From: Kordia antarctica
GTDB lineage: Bacteria; Bacteroidota; Bacteroidia; Flavobacteriales; Flavobacteriaceae
Assembly: GCF_009901525.1 (NCBI RefSeq)
Contig: NZ_CP019288.1
Span: 744,001-808,000, forward strand
DNA: 64,000 nucleotides
Direction: 5' to 3'
The notes beneath the pieces are model-generated. The model saw nothing but the letters and a program-made list of their open reading frames with translations. It made no database searches and was not told where the DNA came from. Below are positions 18,684 through 27,523 of the stretch, in pieces. Each line of letters begins with the position of its first letter. The stretch's first letter is position 1. Both the position numbers and the translations under genes were made by a program.

Positions 18684-20003
18684 CTATTTGGACAGTTTAT
18701 CTAATATATTACCTGGCATTGTTGGTGCGGCATCCGCTTTGAGTAATCCAGAATCTGCTCTACTAAATATAGACTGCATAACGAGGTGTCGCTCTGTATC
18801 GTCAATACCTTGTTCTTTTTTTAATGCTAGGTATACATACGCCAATTGTTCCCGCTCTTCGGCATCACGTACCAAGTGATACGCACTAAACATAAGTTTT
18901 GCAAACGTACGAATGGCAAATGCTAAGAAAGATACAAATGTAATAAACACCACAGACCAACGAATGGCACTACCATTTGCGGCAAAGAGTTCTTTGAGTG
19001 TTCCGTCTGAAATAAAATGTAATACAAACCCAAGCATCACCACCGCAATTACCGTAACAGCAATGAGGAAATACATCCATCGGTTGCCTTCTTTTCGGAG
19101 TTTTAATGCGCGCTCTCGCCAATAGGTTGCTGGTGCTTCTAGTTTTAGTTTTTCAGTGTAGAGTTCTTCTTTTTCTTTGATGTTTTGTTTGCTTTCTTCG
19201 TCAAAGGTTTGGAAGGATTGTTTTGTTTGGGTGAGCCAGTCGGTGTAATTTAAATCATTTTTTGAATGCCAATCAGTGTACAGTTTTTCCTTTTCGTTAA
19301 TGAGGCTTTCTATATGTTCTGTTTTTTCTTGAAGCATTTTGGTATTTTCTTGAACGTGTTTATTTAGAGTATCTTGCGCTTCAATAATGTACTTATTAAA
19401 TTCATCACGAAGTGCTTCTAAGCTTTTCTTTTCAAGTTCGCTTCTTCGTACGCGCTCATTGTCTTGTAAACGGAATTCATACGCTTGTTGCATTCCTATG
19501 AAATCATAAGATGTTAGTAATCCTTCATTACTATAATCAGTTGATATTTCAATACCATCACCTGCAAGAAATATAGCTGCAGCACTAACGCTTTTTGGAT
19601 AAGTATTGTGTAAGGATTTCAAGAATTCTGTTTCTGGAATCTTACTAGTAAATACATATCTTGACTTATATTTATCAAACTTTAATAACTTTATAGAATT
19701 TGTGATATACTTTTTATCTTTATGATAGCGATCTTCCTCAAAATTATTTTCTATGTATTTCTCTAAATTCTCTAAAATATGTTTAAAAAAAGCTTTTGAA
19801 GTCTCTAAATATTCAGGTACAACTTCCTCTTTTGCCCAATCTGTGTGTTGGTTCTTCAAAAAGCGATAAATGTCAACAAACCCTGTTAACGTTTGTTCTA
19901 CATTAATATAAGAGTAGCTGATTACAACTTTCAAATTATTGAGTCCTTCTTGCTTTTTAGCTGGTAGTGCTTTGATTCTATCTTTAAGTTCGCTTAGTGT
20001 CAT
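18684..20003 (-). CDS. Membrane protein with long coiled coil, DUF6161-like
   Basis: The 439-residue protein has a soluble N-terminal half, a long coiled coil at about residues 180-290 (LEKKSLEALRDEFNKYIIEA and LNEKEKLYTDW-like heptads), the segment YWRERALKLRKEGNRW, and two membrane helices (YFLIAVTVIAVVMLGFVLHF and VVFITFVSFLAFAIRTF). A conserved-looking C-terminus follows (YHLVRDAEEREQLAYVYLAL). This layout fits my recollection of DUF6161 proteins, whose function is unknown. It lies upstream of hsdR on the same strand but is separated by a strong terminator, so it is its own transcript. A place in the defence island is inferred from position only. Confidence 0.75.
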   Translation of the reverse strand: MTLSELKDRIKALPAKKQEGLNNLKVVISYSYINVEQTLTGFVDIYRFLKNQHTDWAKEEVVPEYLETSKAFFKHILENLEKYIENNFEEDRYHKDKKYITNSIKLLKFDKYKSRYVFTSKIPETEFLKSLHNTYPKSVSAAAIFLAGDGIEISTDYSNEGLLTSYDFIGMQQAYEFRLQDNERVRRSELEKKSLEALRDEFNKYIIEAQDTLNKHVQENTKMLQEKTEHIESLINEKEKLYTDWHSKNDLNYTDWLTQTKQSFQTFDEESKQNIKEKEELYTEKLKLEAPATYWRERALKLRKEGNRWMYFLIAVTVIAVVMLGFVLHFISDGTLKELFAANGSAIRWSVVFITFVSFLAFAIRTFAKLMFSAYHLVRDAEEREQLAYVYLALKKEQGIDDTERHLVMQSIFSRADSGLLKADAAPTMPGNILDKLSK

Positions 20004-20124
20004 TTAGTGAGTGCATTATAAATTACATCGTATGTGTAGGATAAAAGTACGCAATGTTACAAACACTATTGCTTTGCTTACTATAATTTTGGTAAAAACC
20101 TTTCAACTACTATATACTAGTCAA

Positions 20125-20162
20125 TAAAAAAACACCATTACAAAACTAATTGCAATGATGCT
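20125..20162 (-). terminator. Rho-independent terminator after the HU-like gene
   Basis: On the minus strand CATCATTGCAA can pair, with G-U wobbles, with TTGTAATGGTG and is followed by a run of seven T. It lies about 40 bases beyond the stop at 20200 and before the DUF6161-like start. Confidence 0.7.
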
Positions 20163-20199
20163 TTCTCAATACTCAATACTAACTACTCAATACTGATTT

Positions 20200-20586
20200 C
20201 TAACTACTAATCTTACTATACTCCAATGTTTTAAGCATATTCTTGAGTTCCTTCCCAGGACGGTACCGCACTTTAGCACTTTTTATATTGTTTGCATTTA
20301 CTTCTTCGGGCGTATCGGAACCTTCACTACTTACCGAAATGGAAAATATTCCTAGTTTGCCCAAGCTTACACTACGCCCTTCTTTGAGTTCACCTTGAAT
20401 GGTGTTGACTAAACCAATGATAACGGCATAGATATCATTTTGACGTACTGTGGAACCGTCTCCCACTAATTCTGCGAGTCTGTCTATATCTACAGTTCCG
20501 CTATTGATTGCAATGGCATAGCTTTTTGGTGCTGCTGCCAAGTCACGTGGATTTTTACGTTGAATTACTTTAAAGTTTACTGACAT
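20200..20586 (-). CDS. HU-family DNA-binding protein, Bacteroidota HU-like type
   Basis: The 128-residue protein starts MSVNFKVIQRKNPRDL, and the core has IDRLAELVGDGSTVRQNDIY and EGRSVSLGKLGIFSISVSS. The GKLG(I)F element is the conserved beta-strand of DNABII proteins, and the body ends with VRYRPGKELKNMLKTL. It is longer than canonical HU (about 90 residues), with an N-terminal strand typical of the HU-like proteins that are multiplied in Bacteroidota genomes. It binds DNA as a dimer and bends it. The gene is monocistronic, bounded by its own terminator downstream. Confidence 0.9.
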   Translation of the reverse strand: MSVNFKVIQRKNPRDLAAAPKSYAIAINSGTVDIDRLAELVGDGSTVRQNDIYAVIIGLVNTIQGELKEGRSVSLGKLGIFSISVSSEGSDTPEEVNANNIKSAKVRYRPGKELKNMLKTLEYSKISS

Positions 20587-20757
20587 ATTCTTTTCTTTTT
20601 TTAATTAATATGAGTAGAAAAGTAAAAAAACATATTGGCTTATGCACTATGAATTTTGTAAGCGTAGCGTTTTGTTTATAAGCGTTGCTATTTAACATTT
20701 TTTTAAAGGAGTTTTACTTACTTTCTTATGAAATAGCTCGTAATGAAGCGTTATATA

Positions 20758-20777
20758 CAAGGGAGCATGCTCCCTTG
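20758..20777. repeat. 20 bp perfect palindrome CAAGGGAGCATGCTCCCTTG
   Basis: This is the second copy of the palindrome at 11784-11809. Flanks are also loosely alike (both preceded by GTAATGA and a short T/A stretch), which indicates a dispersed element and not chance. It lies in the gap between the BI-1 and HU-like genes. Confidence 0.8.
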
Positions 20778-20785
20778 CAAAAGTC

Positions 20786-20825
20786 ACAAAAAAACCGTTT
20801 CACATTGCTGCAAAACGGTTTTTAA
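20786..20825 (-). terminator. Rho-independent terminator of the BI-1 gene
   Basis: AAAACCGTTT and AAACGGTTTT form a stem around CACATTGCTGC, with T runs on both strands. It lies about 20 bases beyond the stop at 20844. Confidence 0.85.
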
Positions 20826-20843
20826 ATATATTATAATCTGAAA

Positions 20844-21563
20844 TTAGTCTCTCATGAAGATGCTTAAAATGTACCAAAAAAGTAACATTAAAGAAGCAAA
20901 CAATCCTAAAGAAGCCGCTACATACTGATCTTCTTCATAATTGTGTACCATATTTGACGTTTGGTATAAAATAGAACCTGCCGCCAAAATAACCATTCCG
21001 ACACTAAACCATAAGCCTAAGTTGAATCCGAATAATACTCCTGCTAATATAAGTCCCAAAGCAATAAAGAAACCAACCGTTAGGATAGAACGTAAGAATG
21101 AAAAATCTTTCTTAGTCAACAATACAATAGCAGATAATCCTGTGAATAACGCCAGCGTCATAATTCCTGCTTGTGTTAATAATCCTGAACTGTCTCCCGA
21201 TTGTGATTCAGAAATCGACATTGCTATTCCGATTAATGGAATAAAAATGAAAGCTTCTGCTACGACATACAGTAATAATCCTAAGTAATGTTTGTTTTTA
21301 TCTTTCGTTTTCATTGCCATACGCTCTGCATAATTGGTCGCAAACATAAATCCGCCTAGCATTACAAGCCAAAGCCAACCTTCAGTTAATGAGAATGCAA
21401 AGTTTACCACTGCGGGAATTTGAAAGAATATCCACTCTACCACTACAAAAAGCAATACTGCCATTGCTAAGTGTGTATATGTTTTTTTGTAAAAAGCCAC
21501 TTTTGCATCTTCTTTCAAAGCGCTTACAGGCATTAGTTGTTTTAATTCGTTCATATGTTTCAT
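20844..21563 (-). CDS. Bax inhibitor-1 / YccA-family membrane protein
   Basis: From the chosen ATG (MKHMNELKQL) the protein has about 239 residues with seven hydrophobic helices, including VAMAVLLFVVVEWIFF-like and LWLVMLGGFMFATNYAERMA segments. The C-terminus (WYILSIFMRD) carries an acidic residue next to the last helix, as in BI-1 proteins. The family forms pH-sensitive calcium-leak channels in the cytoplasmic membrane. The frame stays open upstream to an ATG at 21608. I prefer 21563 because the extra 15 residues (MHDRKLCSKFDIIKK) are charged and unlike the usual N-terminus; 21554 is also possible. The gene stands alone with its own terminator. Confidence 0.9.
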   Translation of the reverse strand: MKHMNELKQLMPVSALKEDAKVAFYKKTYTHLAMAVLLFVVVEWIFFQIPAVVNFAFSLTEGWLWLVMLGGFMFATNYAERMAMKTKDKNKHYLGLLLYVVAEAFIFIPLIGIAMSISESQSGDSSGLLTQAGIMTLALFTGLSAIVLLTKKDFSFLRSILTVGFFIALGLILAGVLFGFNLGLWFSVGMVILAAGSILYQTSNMVHNYEEDQYVAASLGLFASLMLLFWYILSIFMRD

Positions 21564-21697
21564 TTTTTTAATAATATCAAATTTACTACATAGTTTTCTA
21601 TCGTGCAATATGTATAGTATTAATGGGTGTTAATTATTTGTGAATATTTCGGGCTTCGAGAACCTCAGCCCTCGGTACGTTATTACAATCTCGATTA

Positions 21698-21871
21698 CGT
21701 CATTGCGACCGAAGTGAAGCAATCTGCCTCTCGTTTTCCAACACACAGACTGCCACGTCGCATACTTCTCGCAGTGACGAAAGCAAACGTCATTGCGAAC
21801 GGAGTGAAGCAATCTGCCTCTTGAAATCCACAACTAACAGACTGCCACGTCGCTCACTCCTCGCAGTGACG
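21698..21871. repeat. Two tandem REP-like palindromic units
   Basis: Units at 21698-21779 and 21788-21871 each start CGTCATTGCGA(A/C)CG and then GTGAAGCAATCTGCCTC. Each ends with GACTGCCACGTCGC and CTCGCAGTGACG. The ends are inverted repeats of each other, so each unit can fold into a long imperfect hairpin. Right-hand halves also occur at 14987-15020. The apparent ORFs across this region on both strands are artefacts of the palindromes. Confidence 0.88.
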
Positions 21872-21985
21872 TATTAAAATAATTTCGTGTAACCTTGAAG
21901 TCTAACACATCTAAAAGGTCTAACAATCCAAGCAAGTCCAAAATCCCAACAATCTCCGTATCTTTACACCACAAAAAAAAGAACT

Positions 21986-22429
21986 ATGCTTACTTGGAAA
22001 GATATCATCCGCTATGCCACACATGGCAACAATAAACCAGACACACGCGTTGAGAAAACTGAAGCTGAATGGATTGCACAATTAACACCTGAGCAATACC
22101 GCATTACACGCCAAAAAGGTACAGAACGCGCATTTTCTGGAGAACATTGCAGTCGCTATGATCCTGGTGTGTATGAATGCACATGTTGTAATACACCTTT
22201 GTTTGATTCGAATTTGAAGTTTGATTCTAGCAGCGGTTGGCCAAGTTTTACAGAGCCTGTAACAGCTAATGTGATTGATTATATTAAAGATAGTACACAC
22301 GGCATGATTCGCGTAGAAGTGACTTGCAGTACTTGCGACGCACATTTAGGACACGTATTTCCTGATGGTCCAGAACCAAGTGGATTGCGTTTTTGTATCA
22401 ATTCGGAATCGTTGGTGTTGGGGGAATGA
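21986..22429 (+). CDS. msrB: Peptide-methionine (R)-S-oxide reductase MsrB
   Basis: The 147-residue protein has the full MsrB fold. There are two zinc CxxC pairs ([13 protein letters not shown] and [12 protein letters not shown]), the GWPSFTEPV segment, and the catalytic Cys in [11 protein letters not shown] near residue 138. It reduces R-methionine sulfoxide in proteins using thioredoxin. The N-terminus has no signal peptide, so it acts in the cytoplasm. The first zinc motif lies within [20 protein letters not shown], in line with the family. The gene is alone, with REP units upstream and a tandem array right after its stop. Confidence 0.95.
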   Translation: MLTWKDIIRYATHGNNKPDTRVEKTEAEWIAQLTPEQYRITRQKGTERAFSGEHCSRYDPGVYECTCCNTPLFDSNLKFDSSSGWPSFTEPVTANVIDYIKDSTHGMIRVEVTCSTCDAHLGHVFPDGPEPSGLRFCINSESLVLGE

Positions 22430-22446
22430 GTTTTTGAGTTATGGCT

Positions 22447-22481
22447 GTTAGGTGTTAGGTGTTAGGTGTTAGGTGTTAGGT
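22447..22481. repeat. Tandem array, 5 x 7 bp (GTTAGGT)
   Basis: Five perfect copies of GTTAGGT lie 17 bases after the msrB stop. It is the same class of short 3'-flanking array as elsewhere in the window. Confidence 0.95.
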
Positions 22482-22520
22482 GAAATTATATGTATTATGA
22501 ACAATTAAAATAGCATTCAA

Positions 22521-22648
22521 CGTCACTTCGAGTGAATTTTTATTTATCGAGCGAAGCTAGCATATATAAAAATTAGTATCGAGAAGCGATTCCAAAGCTG
22601 TTCTCGATACAATTTTTCCGTTTCACTTCAAAATCACTCGAACTGACG
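22521..22648. repeat. Long imperfect palindromic element (CGTCA-TTCGAGTGA arms)
   Basis: The left arm CGTCACTTCGAGTGA matches the reverse complement of the right arm TCACTCGAACTGACG with one mismatch. Inside, TAGTATCGAGAA and TTCTCGATACAA form a second pair of arms. A half copy is at 8127-8169. It is noncoding and REP-like. Confidence 0.85.
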
Positions 22649-23023
22649 AAATAGTAACTAACAACCAAAGCCAAACGAATTATAGTTTAAAAGTTTATAG
22701 GTTTATGAGTTTATCCATTTTGTGAGCAATTCACATACCAAAATACCAAGAGCAAAGCGATCCACACTTCGACTCCGCTCAGTGTCCGCAACCGAACTAA
22801 TCCAAGAGCAAAGCGAATTATAGTTTATAGGTTTATGAGTTTATCTAATGTGTGAATAATTCAAATATCAGCATTTAGACTTACTCAGTATCAGCAACCA
22901 AACTAATCTAACAGCGACAGCGAGTCTAAGAGATTCCCGCCTGCGCGGGAACAAGTCTAAGAGCAATCCAGCTAACCTTGAATCTTTGAATGCTTAAATC
23001 TTTGAATTGAGCAAAGCGAAAAG
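22649..23023. other. Repeat-rich gap between msrB and bshA
   Basis: This stretch holds an imperfect direct duplication. GAATTATAGTTT then GGTTTATGAGTTTATC occurs at about 22678 and again at about 22816. Both copies are linked to AAGAGCAAAGCGA motifs. A G+C-rich hairpin (TTCCCGC / GCGGGAA) lies at 22934-22951. No gene was found. Confidence 0.6.
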
Positions 23024-24154
23024 TCACGCCATTTCAAACGCCTTTTGATAAATAGCTTCATAAATTGGTACAATCTTATTGATATCAAATGCTAAGGCTT
23101 GTTCTTTAGCACCTTTTTTGAATTTTTGAAGTTCAGCATCATCTTTTAGTATTTTAAGTGCATTGCGCGACATGTCTTTTACATCACCAACTGTACTTAA
23201 ATATCCTGAAACTCCATGAACATTTACTTCTGGAATTCCTCCTGTATTGCTTGATATCACCGGAACGGAAGAAATCATCGCTTCCAAAGCTGCCAATCCG
23301 AAACTTTCCGTTTCTGACGGTAATAAGAACAAATCAGAGAAACACAGTATTTTATCAATCTCATTACTATTTCCTAAAAAGATCACTTTATTCAAAATAC
23401 CGAGTTCTTCACATAACAATTCCGCTGGTTCGCGCTCTGGTCCTTCGCCAACCATCATGAGTTTTGCGGGAATTTCTTTTTGAATTTCATTAAAAATACG
23501 AACTACATCACCAATACGCTTTACAGGTCTGAAGTTACTAATATGCGTGATTATTTTTTCATCATCCGTTGCCATCAAACTACGTTGACAATCTGTGAAC
23601 TCATTATCAATATGTTTGCTAACATCTATAAAATTGGGAATGACGTCTATTTCTTTTTTTATATCGAACAAACGCAATGTATCTCGCTTTAAGCTTTCTG
23701 AAACCGACGTTACAACATCCGATTTGTTAATACTAAACGTAACTGCCGATTTGTAAAACGGATGACTTCCTACCAACGTAATGTCTGTTCCGTGCAACGT
23801 TGTCACCATCGGAATAGAAATTCCTTCTTCTGCCAACATCTTTTTTGCCATATAACCTGCATATGCATGCGGAATAGCGTAATGTACATGTAACAAATCT
23901 ATTTTATGAAGTTTGACCATATCTACCAATTTGCTCGACAATGCCAATTCATATGGTTGGTAATGGAATAATGGATATTCGGGTACGTTTACTTCGTGAA
24001 AGTGAATGTTTTCGCCTAATAATGCCAAGCGAACTGGCTGTTTGTACGTAATGAAATGTATTTCGTGTCCTCTATTGGCTAAGGCAATTCCTAGTTCGGT
24101 AGCAACAACGCCACTACCGCCAAATGTTGGGTAACATACTATGGCTATTTTCAT
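23024..24154 (-). CDS. bshA: N-acetyl-alpha-D-glucosaminyl L-malate synthase BshA (bacillithiol pathway)
   Basis: The 376-residue GT4 glycosyltransferase has the BshA N-terminus (KIAIVCYPTFGGSGVVATEL), the acceptor-domain HVHYAIPHAYAGYMAK, the nucleotide-sugar site MMVGEGPEREPAELL, and the retaining GT4 ExxxxxxxE motif in SETESFGLAALEAMI. It joins GlcNAc from UDP-GlcNAc to L-malate, the first step of bacillithiol synthesis in the cytoplasm. Length is normal (about 380). Its start is 9 bases after the stop of the GH3-serine hydrolase gene on the same strand, so both may share a transcript. That pairing is common in Flavobacteriaceae as far as I recall. Confidence in the name is high. Confidence 0.94.
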   Translation of the reverse strand: MKIAIVCYPTFGGSGVVATELGIALANRGHEIHFITYKQPVRLALLGENIHFHEVNVPEYPLFHYQPYELALSSKLVDMVKLHKIDLLHVHYAIPHAYAGYMAKKMLAEEGISIPMVTTLHGTDITLVGSHPFYKSAVTFSINKSDVVTSVSESLKRDTLRLFDIKKEIDVIPNFIDVSKHIDNEFTDCQRSLMATDDEKIITHISNFRPVKRIGDVVRIFNEIQKEIPAKLMMVGEGPEREPAELLCEELGILNKVIFLGNSNEIDKILCFSDLFLLPSETESFGLAALEAMISSVPVISSNTGGIPEVNVHGVSGYLSTVGDVKDMSRNALKILKDDAELQKFKKGAKEQALAFDINKIVPIYEAIYQKAFEMA

Positions 24155-24163
24155 TGGTTTATT

Positions 24164-27079
24164 TTACTTTTCAATAGCTTCATAAATGAGCTTTTGAATT
24201 TTGGTTCGTATATCAGTTTTAATTAGTTTTCTATTCGACATGGTCGGATAGGTTCTGTTGGATAGGAATACATACACAATTTCTTCATCAGGATCTGCCC
24301 ACGTATACGTGCCTGTAAATCCAGAATGTCCAAAACTTGTCATGGAAACACAACCGCACGTTGGTCCAGCATCGCCCAATTGTGGTTTGTCAAATCCTAC
24401 GCCGCGTCTGTTGTCATCTTGACAGTAATAACAGGTATTGAATTTGGCAATCGTTGCCGCATCAAAGTACTTTTTATCTCCGTATGTTCCGCCTTGCATA
24501 TACATTTGCATCATTTTAGCAACATCATTGGCATTACTAAACAAGCCTGCGTGTCCTCCTATTCCACCTTGCATTGCTGCGCCCATATCGTGAACATATC
24601 CTTGCAAGGTTTGATTTCGGTAGTAGTCGTCTTCTTCCGAAGGAACTATCATATTTTTTGAAAATTTTTCTAACGGATTGTACGTCATGCTGTGCGCGCC
24701 CAATGATTGGTAAAAGAAACGCTGCGTTAATATGTTGAGGTCTCCATTATATTGGGTTTCTACGTACTCTTTTAAAATGTAAAAAGGCAAATCGCTGTAT
24801 TTGTAGCGTTTTCTTTTAAGCAAGTCACTATCTATAATCCGCTGCATCATGGAATCTTTATATTCCACATTCATGTAGAGTTTGTCAGCGACTTTGATGT
24901 TGAATGTTTTCGATTTTTTAGTGCTATACCATTTGCTATCGGGTTTCTTAGTAACACTATCCAACGTGTTGATGTAGAACGGAATCCAAGGTTTTAATTG
25001 CGCGTAATGCGACATTATTTCTACAATTGTCAACTTCTCTTTGTTCGATCCTTTAAATGTTGGCAACAGATCGCCAAGCTTTGAAGTCAATGCAAGTTTT
25101 TTGTTTTCTTCTAAATGCATGACTAAAGGCAACGTTGCCAATATTTTTGTCATGGAAGCGATATCATAAATATCTCTGTCGGTAACTTTTCGCTTTTTCT
25201 CATACGTATGATAACCGAAGTTTTTATGATAGATAATTTTCCCTTTTCGGGCGATGAGCAATTGCACACCTGGCGCCATTTTTTCAGAAACAACTAATGC
25301 TGCCAAAGAATCTATTCGGTGTAGTTTGATACTGTTTACACCTACCGATTCTGGCAAATCGTATCCTAAACGTGGCAACGTTGTCGTTTCTATTCCTGTG
25401 AATATTGGAAATTCATCTTTGATAGCAACTGGCAATTTTCCTTGTGCTTTTAATGCTCCAAAGATGATTTGTGCCGAGATTTCTTGTGAAACGTCACTGT
25501 TTTGATACGATACTAGAATGTTATCTATGTTGGTAAAGCTTTTTATTTTTAATAGACTATACGGACTTGCAAAGACATCCAAGATTACCGTATTGGTACG
25601 CGCAATTTCTTGCAACCACACAATTTCTCTGTTTGTAAATTTGTAGCTTTCCGTTGGAGTTGCGTCCGATTTGTGAAAACCAATGATTACAATTGTATAC
25701 GGTTTTAGTTTTTCAACGACATCGGCTAAGTTTTTTTCTTTGATGATTTTGACAGCAGCATATTTCCGTAAGGTATTTACAAAAGTGGTTCCGTCAGCAT
25801 CGCCCATAGCAACATATGCAATTTTTTGTAAGTCTAAGCTTTTAATTGGCAACAAATTGTCTGATACTTTTACAGCCGTAATAGCATGTTTTACCGCTTT
25901 TCGGTGCAAAAGATCGTCTTTTATACTGTGTACAGCTTCAGGAATAGAATCTATCTGTATCGCTTCAAACGTTTTGAGACCGTGCTTGTGCTTTGCTCTC
26001 AGTATGTTTTTTACAGAAAATGCCAAGCGCTCTTCTTTGATAGTTCCTAGCATCATAGCTTGTTCAAATTTTTCAATGATAGCAGGTACATTTTCTGGCA
26101 ACAGTAACACATCATTTCCAGCTAAAAAAGCCGCTAATTCTACTTCGCCAACTTCTTTGTCTTTAGTTAGATTTTTCTCATTTAGCGCATCCGAAAAGAT
26201 GAGTCCGTTGAAACCCATTTCGTTTCTGAGCTTTTTTGTTACAATGTTGAACGATAACGAAGCTGGTAAATTCTCAATAGGTTCTAAACTTGGCACGTAT
26301 GAATTTCCTACCATGATTCCGCCAATATTGTCGCTAATGAGGCGTTTGTAAGGTGCAATTTGTATGCTATCAAGGTATGTTTCTGAGAGTACAGAAGTTG
26401 GAAATTCATTGCTAGTATTTCGATTTTTATTTCCTAAGCTTGGAAAATATTTTGCCACAGCAATCGTTCCTGTACGTTGCAATCCTTTGGCGAATGCCGC
26501 CGCTTTGTTTGAAACCGAATTTATGTCTTCTCCGTAAGAACGATTTCCAATAATCATGTTGTCTGGTTCTATTTGTACAGCAGTTATTGGTGCAAAATTA
26601 ACGTGTACGCCGATTCGTTTACTGTGTTCGCCAATGCGTTGTCCAATTTGTTCAATAATGGTATCGTTTTCAATCGCGCCAAGCATCATATTGTACGGAA
26701 AACGATGTGCTGAGTTAAGTTGTTTTCCCAAATCCCATTCGGCATCCATAGAAATTAGCAATGGAATTTTAGAGAGTTTTTGAAACTGATTTGTCAATTC
26801 TGCTTGTCGTGTTGGATTTCCTTGAAAAAACGTAATTCCGCCCACATGATATTTCATAATATGTTGTTTCACGCGGTTTTCATGCGCCAATCCTTTGTTA
26901 GAATACGCCGCAATCGTTAGCAATTGTCCAATGCGTTCTTTTGGCGTCATGTTGTTGTAGACGCTATCTATCCACTGATCTTGAGCGGTGTAGTTTTGTG
27001 TGTAAAAAGGATGCGGTTGTTGTGCGCTTATTATAAAAAGGGAAACGATCACAAGGAGTACGATACTATATTTCTTCAT
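24164..27079 (-). CDS. Glycoside hydrolase family 3 domain fused to a beta-lactamase-like serine hydrolase
   Basis: The 971-residue exported protein has an N-terminal signal segment (IVLLVIVSLFIISAQ). A GH3 NagZ-like domain covers about 30-370, with MTPKERIGQLL, the substrate-binding ISMDAEWDLGKQL, and the nucleophile region GLIFSDALNEKN. A linking alpha/beta domain extends to about 570. The class-C beta-lactamase-like domain is about 590-960, with catalytic SMTK in YDIASMTKILATL and a late HSGFTG. The fusion is known from Bacteroidota and is thought to act on cell-wall muropeptides. The NagZ acid/base loop (normally KHFPGHGDT...DSH) reads KYFPSLGNKNRNTSNEF here, so the usual His is missing and the GH3 part may be weak or altered. 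Confidence 0.9.
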   Translation of the reverse strand: MKKYSIVLLVIVSLFIISAQQPHPFYTQNYTAQDQWIDSVYNNMTPKERIGQLLTIAAYSNKGLAHENRVKQHIMKYHVGGITFFQGNPTRQAELTNQFQKLSKIPLLISMDAEWDLGKQLNSAHRFPYNMMLGAIENDTIIEQIGQRIGEHSKRIGVHVNFAPITAVQIEPDNMIIGNRSYGEDINSVSNKAAAFAKGLQRTGTIAVAKYFPSLGNKNRNTSNEFPTSVLSETYLDSIQIAPYKRLISDNIGGIMVGNSYVPSLEPIENLPASLSFNIVTKKLRNEMGFNGLIFSDALNEKNLTKDKEVGEVELAAFLAGNDVLLLPENVPAIIEKFEQAMMLGTIKEERLAFSVKNILRAKHKHGLKTFEAIQIDSIPEAVHSIKDDLLHRKAVKHAITAVKVSDNLLPIKSLDLQKIAYVAMGDADGTTFVNTLRKYAAVKIIKEKNLADVVEKLKPYTIVIIGFHKSDATPTESYKFTNREIVWLQEIARTNTVILDVFASPYSLLKIKSFTNIDNILVSYQNSDVSQEISAQIIFGALKAQGKLPVAIKDEFPIFTGIETTTLPRLGYDLPESVGVNSIKLHRIDSLAALVVSEKMAPGVQLLIARKGKIIYHKNFGYHTYEKKRKVTDRDIYDIASMTKILATLPLVMHLEENKKLALTSKLGDLLPTFKGSNKEKLTIVEIMSHYAQLKPWIPFYINTLDSVTKKPDSKWYSTKKSKTFNIKVADKLYMNVEYKDSMMQRIIDSDLLKRKRYKYSDLPFYILKEYVETQYNGDLNILTQRFFYQSLGAHSMTYNPLEKFSKNMIVPSEEDDYYRNQTLQGYVHDMGAAMQGGIGGHAGLFSNANDVAKMMQMYMQGGTYGDKKYFDAATIAKFNTCYYCQDDNRRGVGFDKPQLGDAGPTCGCVSMTSFGHSGFTGTYTWADPDEEIVYVFLSNRTYPTMSNRKLIKTDIRTKIQKLIYEAIEK

Positions 27080-27523
27080 AGGGAAAATTCTCTTTCATTA
27101 TTATGGAGTTCCCACCGTAAAAACGGAGGTCAGGCTATACACTGTATCTTTTTAAAGCAATAGTCATTCCAAAAAATGGTAGAAGTTTCAAGGTAATTTG
27201 TGCTCTTAATGGGCAGATTACTTCGTCGTTCCTCCTCGTAATGACGTAAAATAGCTTTAAAAAGGATGCCGTTTCTATCCTTAACTCAAATACAGATTAA
27301 ATGTACAGACTTTCTCGCATACAAAAAAGAATTGAAAAGGATTTAAAGATTGAAAAATTTAATAATTGAAAGATTTAACAATTGAGGTATATATCACATT
27401 TATAAAATTGCCAACTTCTCAACTGAAAATCAACGGTATGGAATTTTGGATTGTGTGACGGTTACATCATTGTTTCCATGACGCGCGAGTTTAGTTTTGT
27501 ACCATGCAATCCAAGAATTTGCT
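27080..27523. other. Intergenic region between histidine kinase and GH3 genes
   Basis: The 444 bases contain a REP half-unit near 27210-27245 (GCAGATTACTTCG ... CTCGTAATGACG) and short direct repeats (AAAGATTGAAAAATTTAA / GAAAGATTTAACAATTGA) near 27340-27385. No credible ORF was found. The GH3 promoter on the minus strand should lie near the lower end. Confidence 0.5.

Noticed and set aside
21627-21833. Overlapping ORFs of 65-67 codons on both strands
   Set aside because: They lie across two tandem REP-like palindromic units; the reading frames are by-products of the repeat.
25683-26351. 222-codon plus-strand ORF inside the GH3 gene
   Set aside because: It is antisense to a well supported domain and has no recognisable features.
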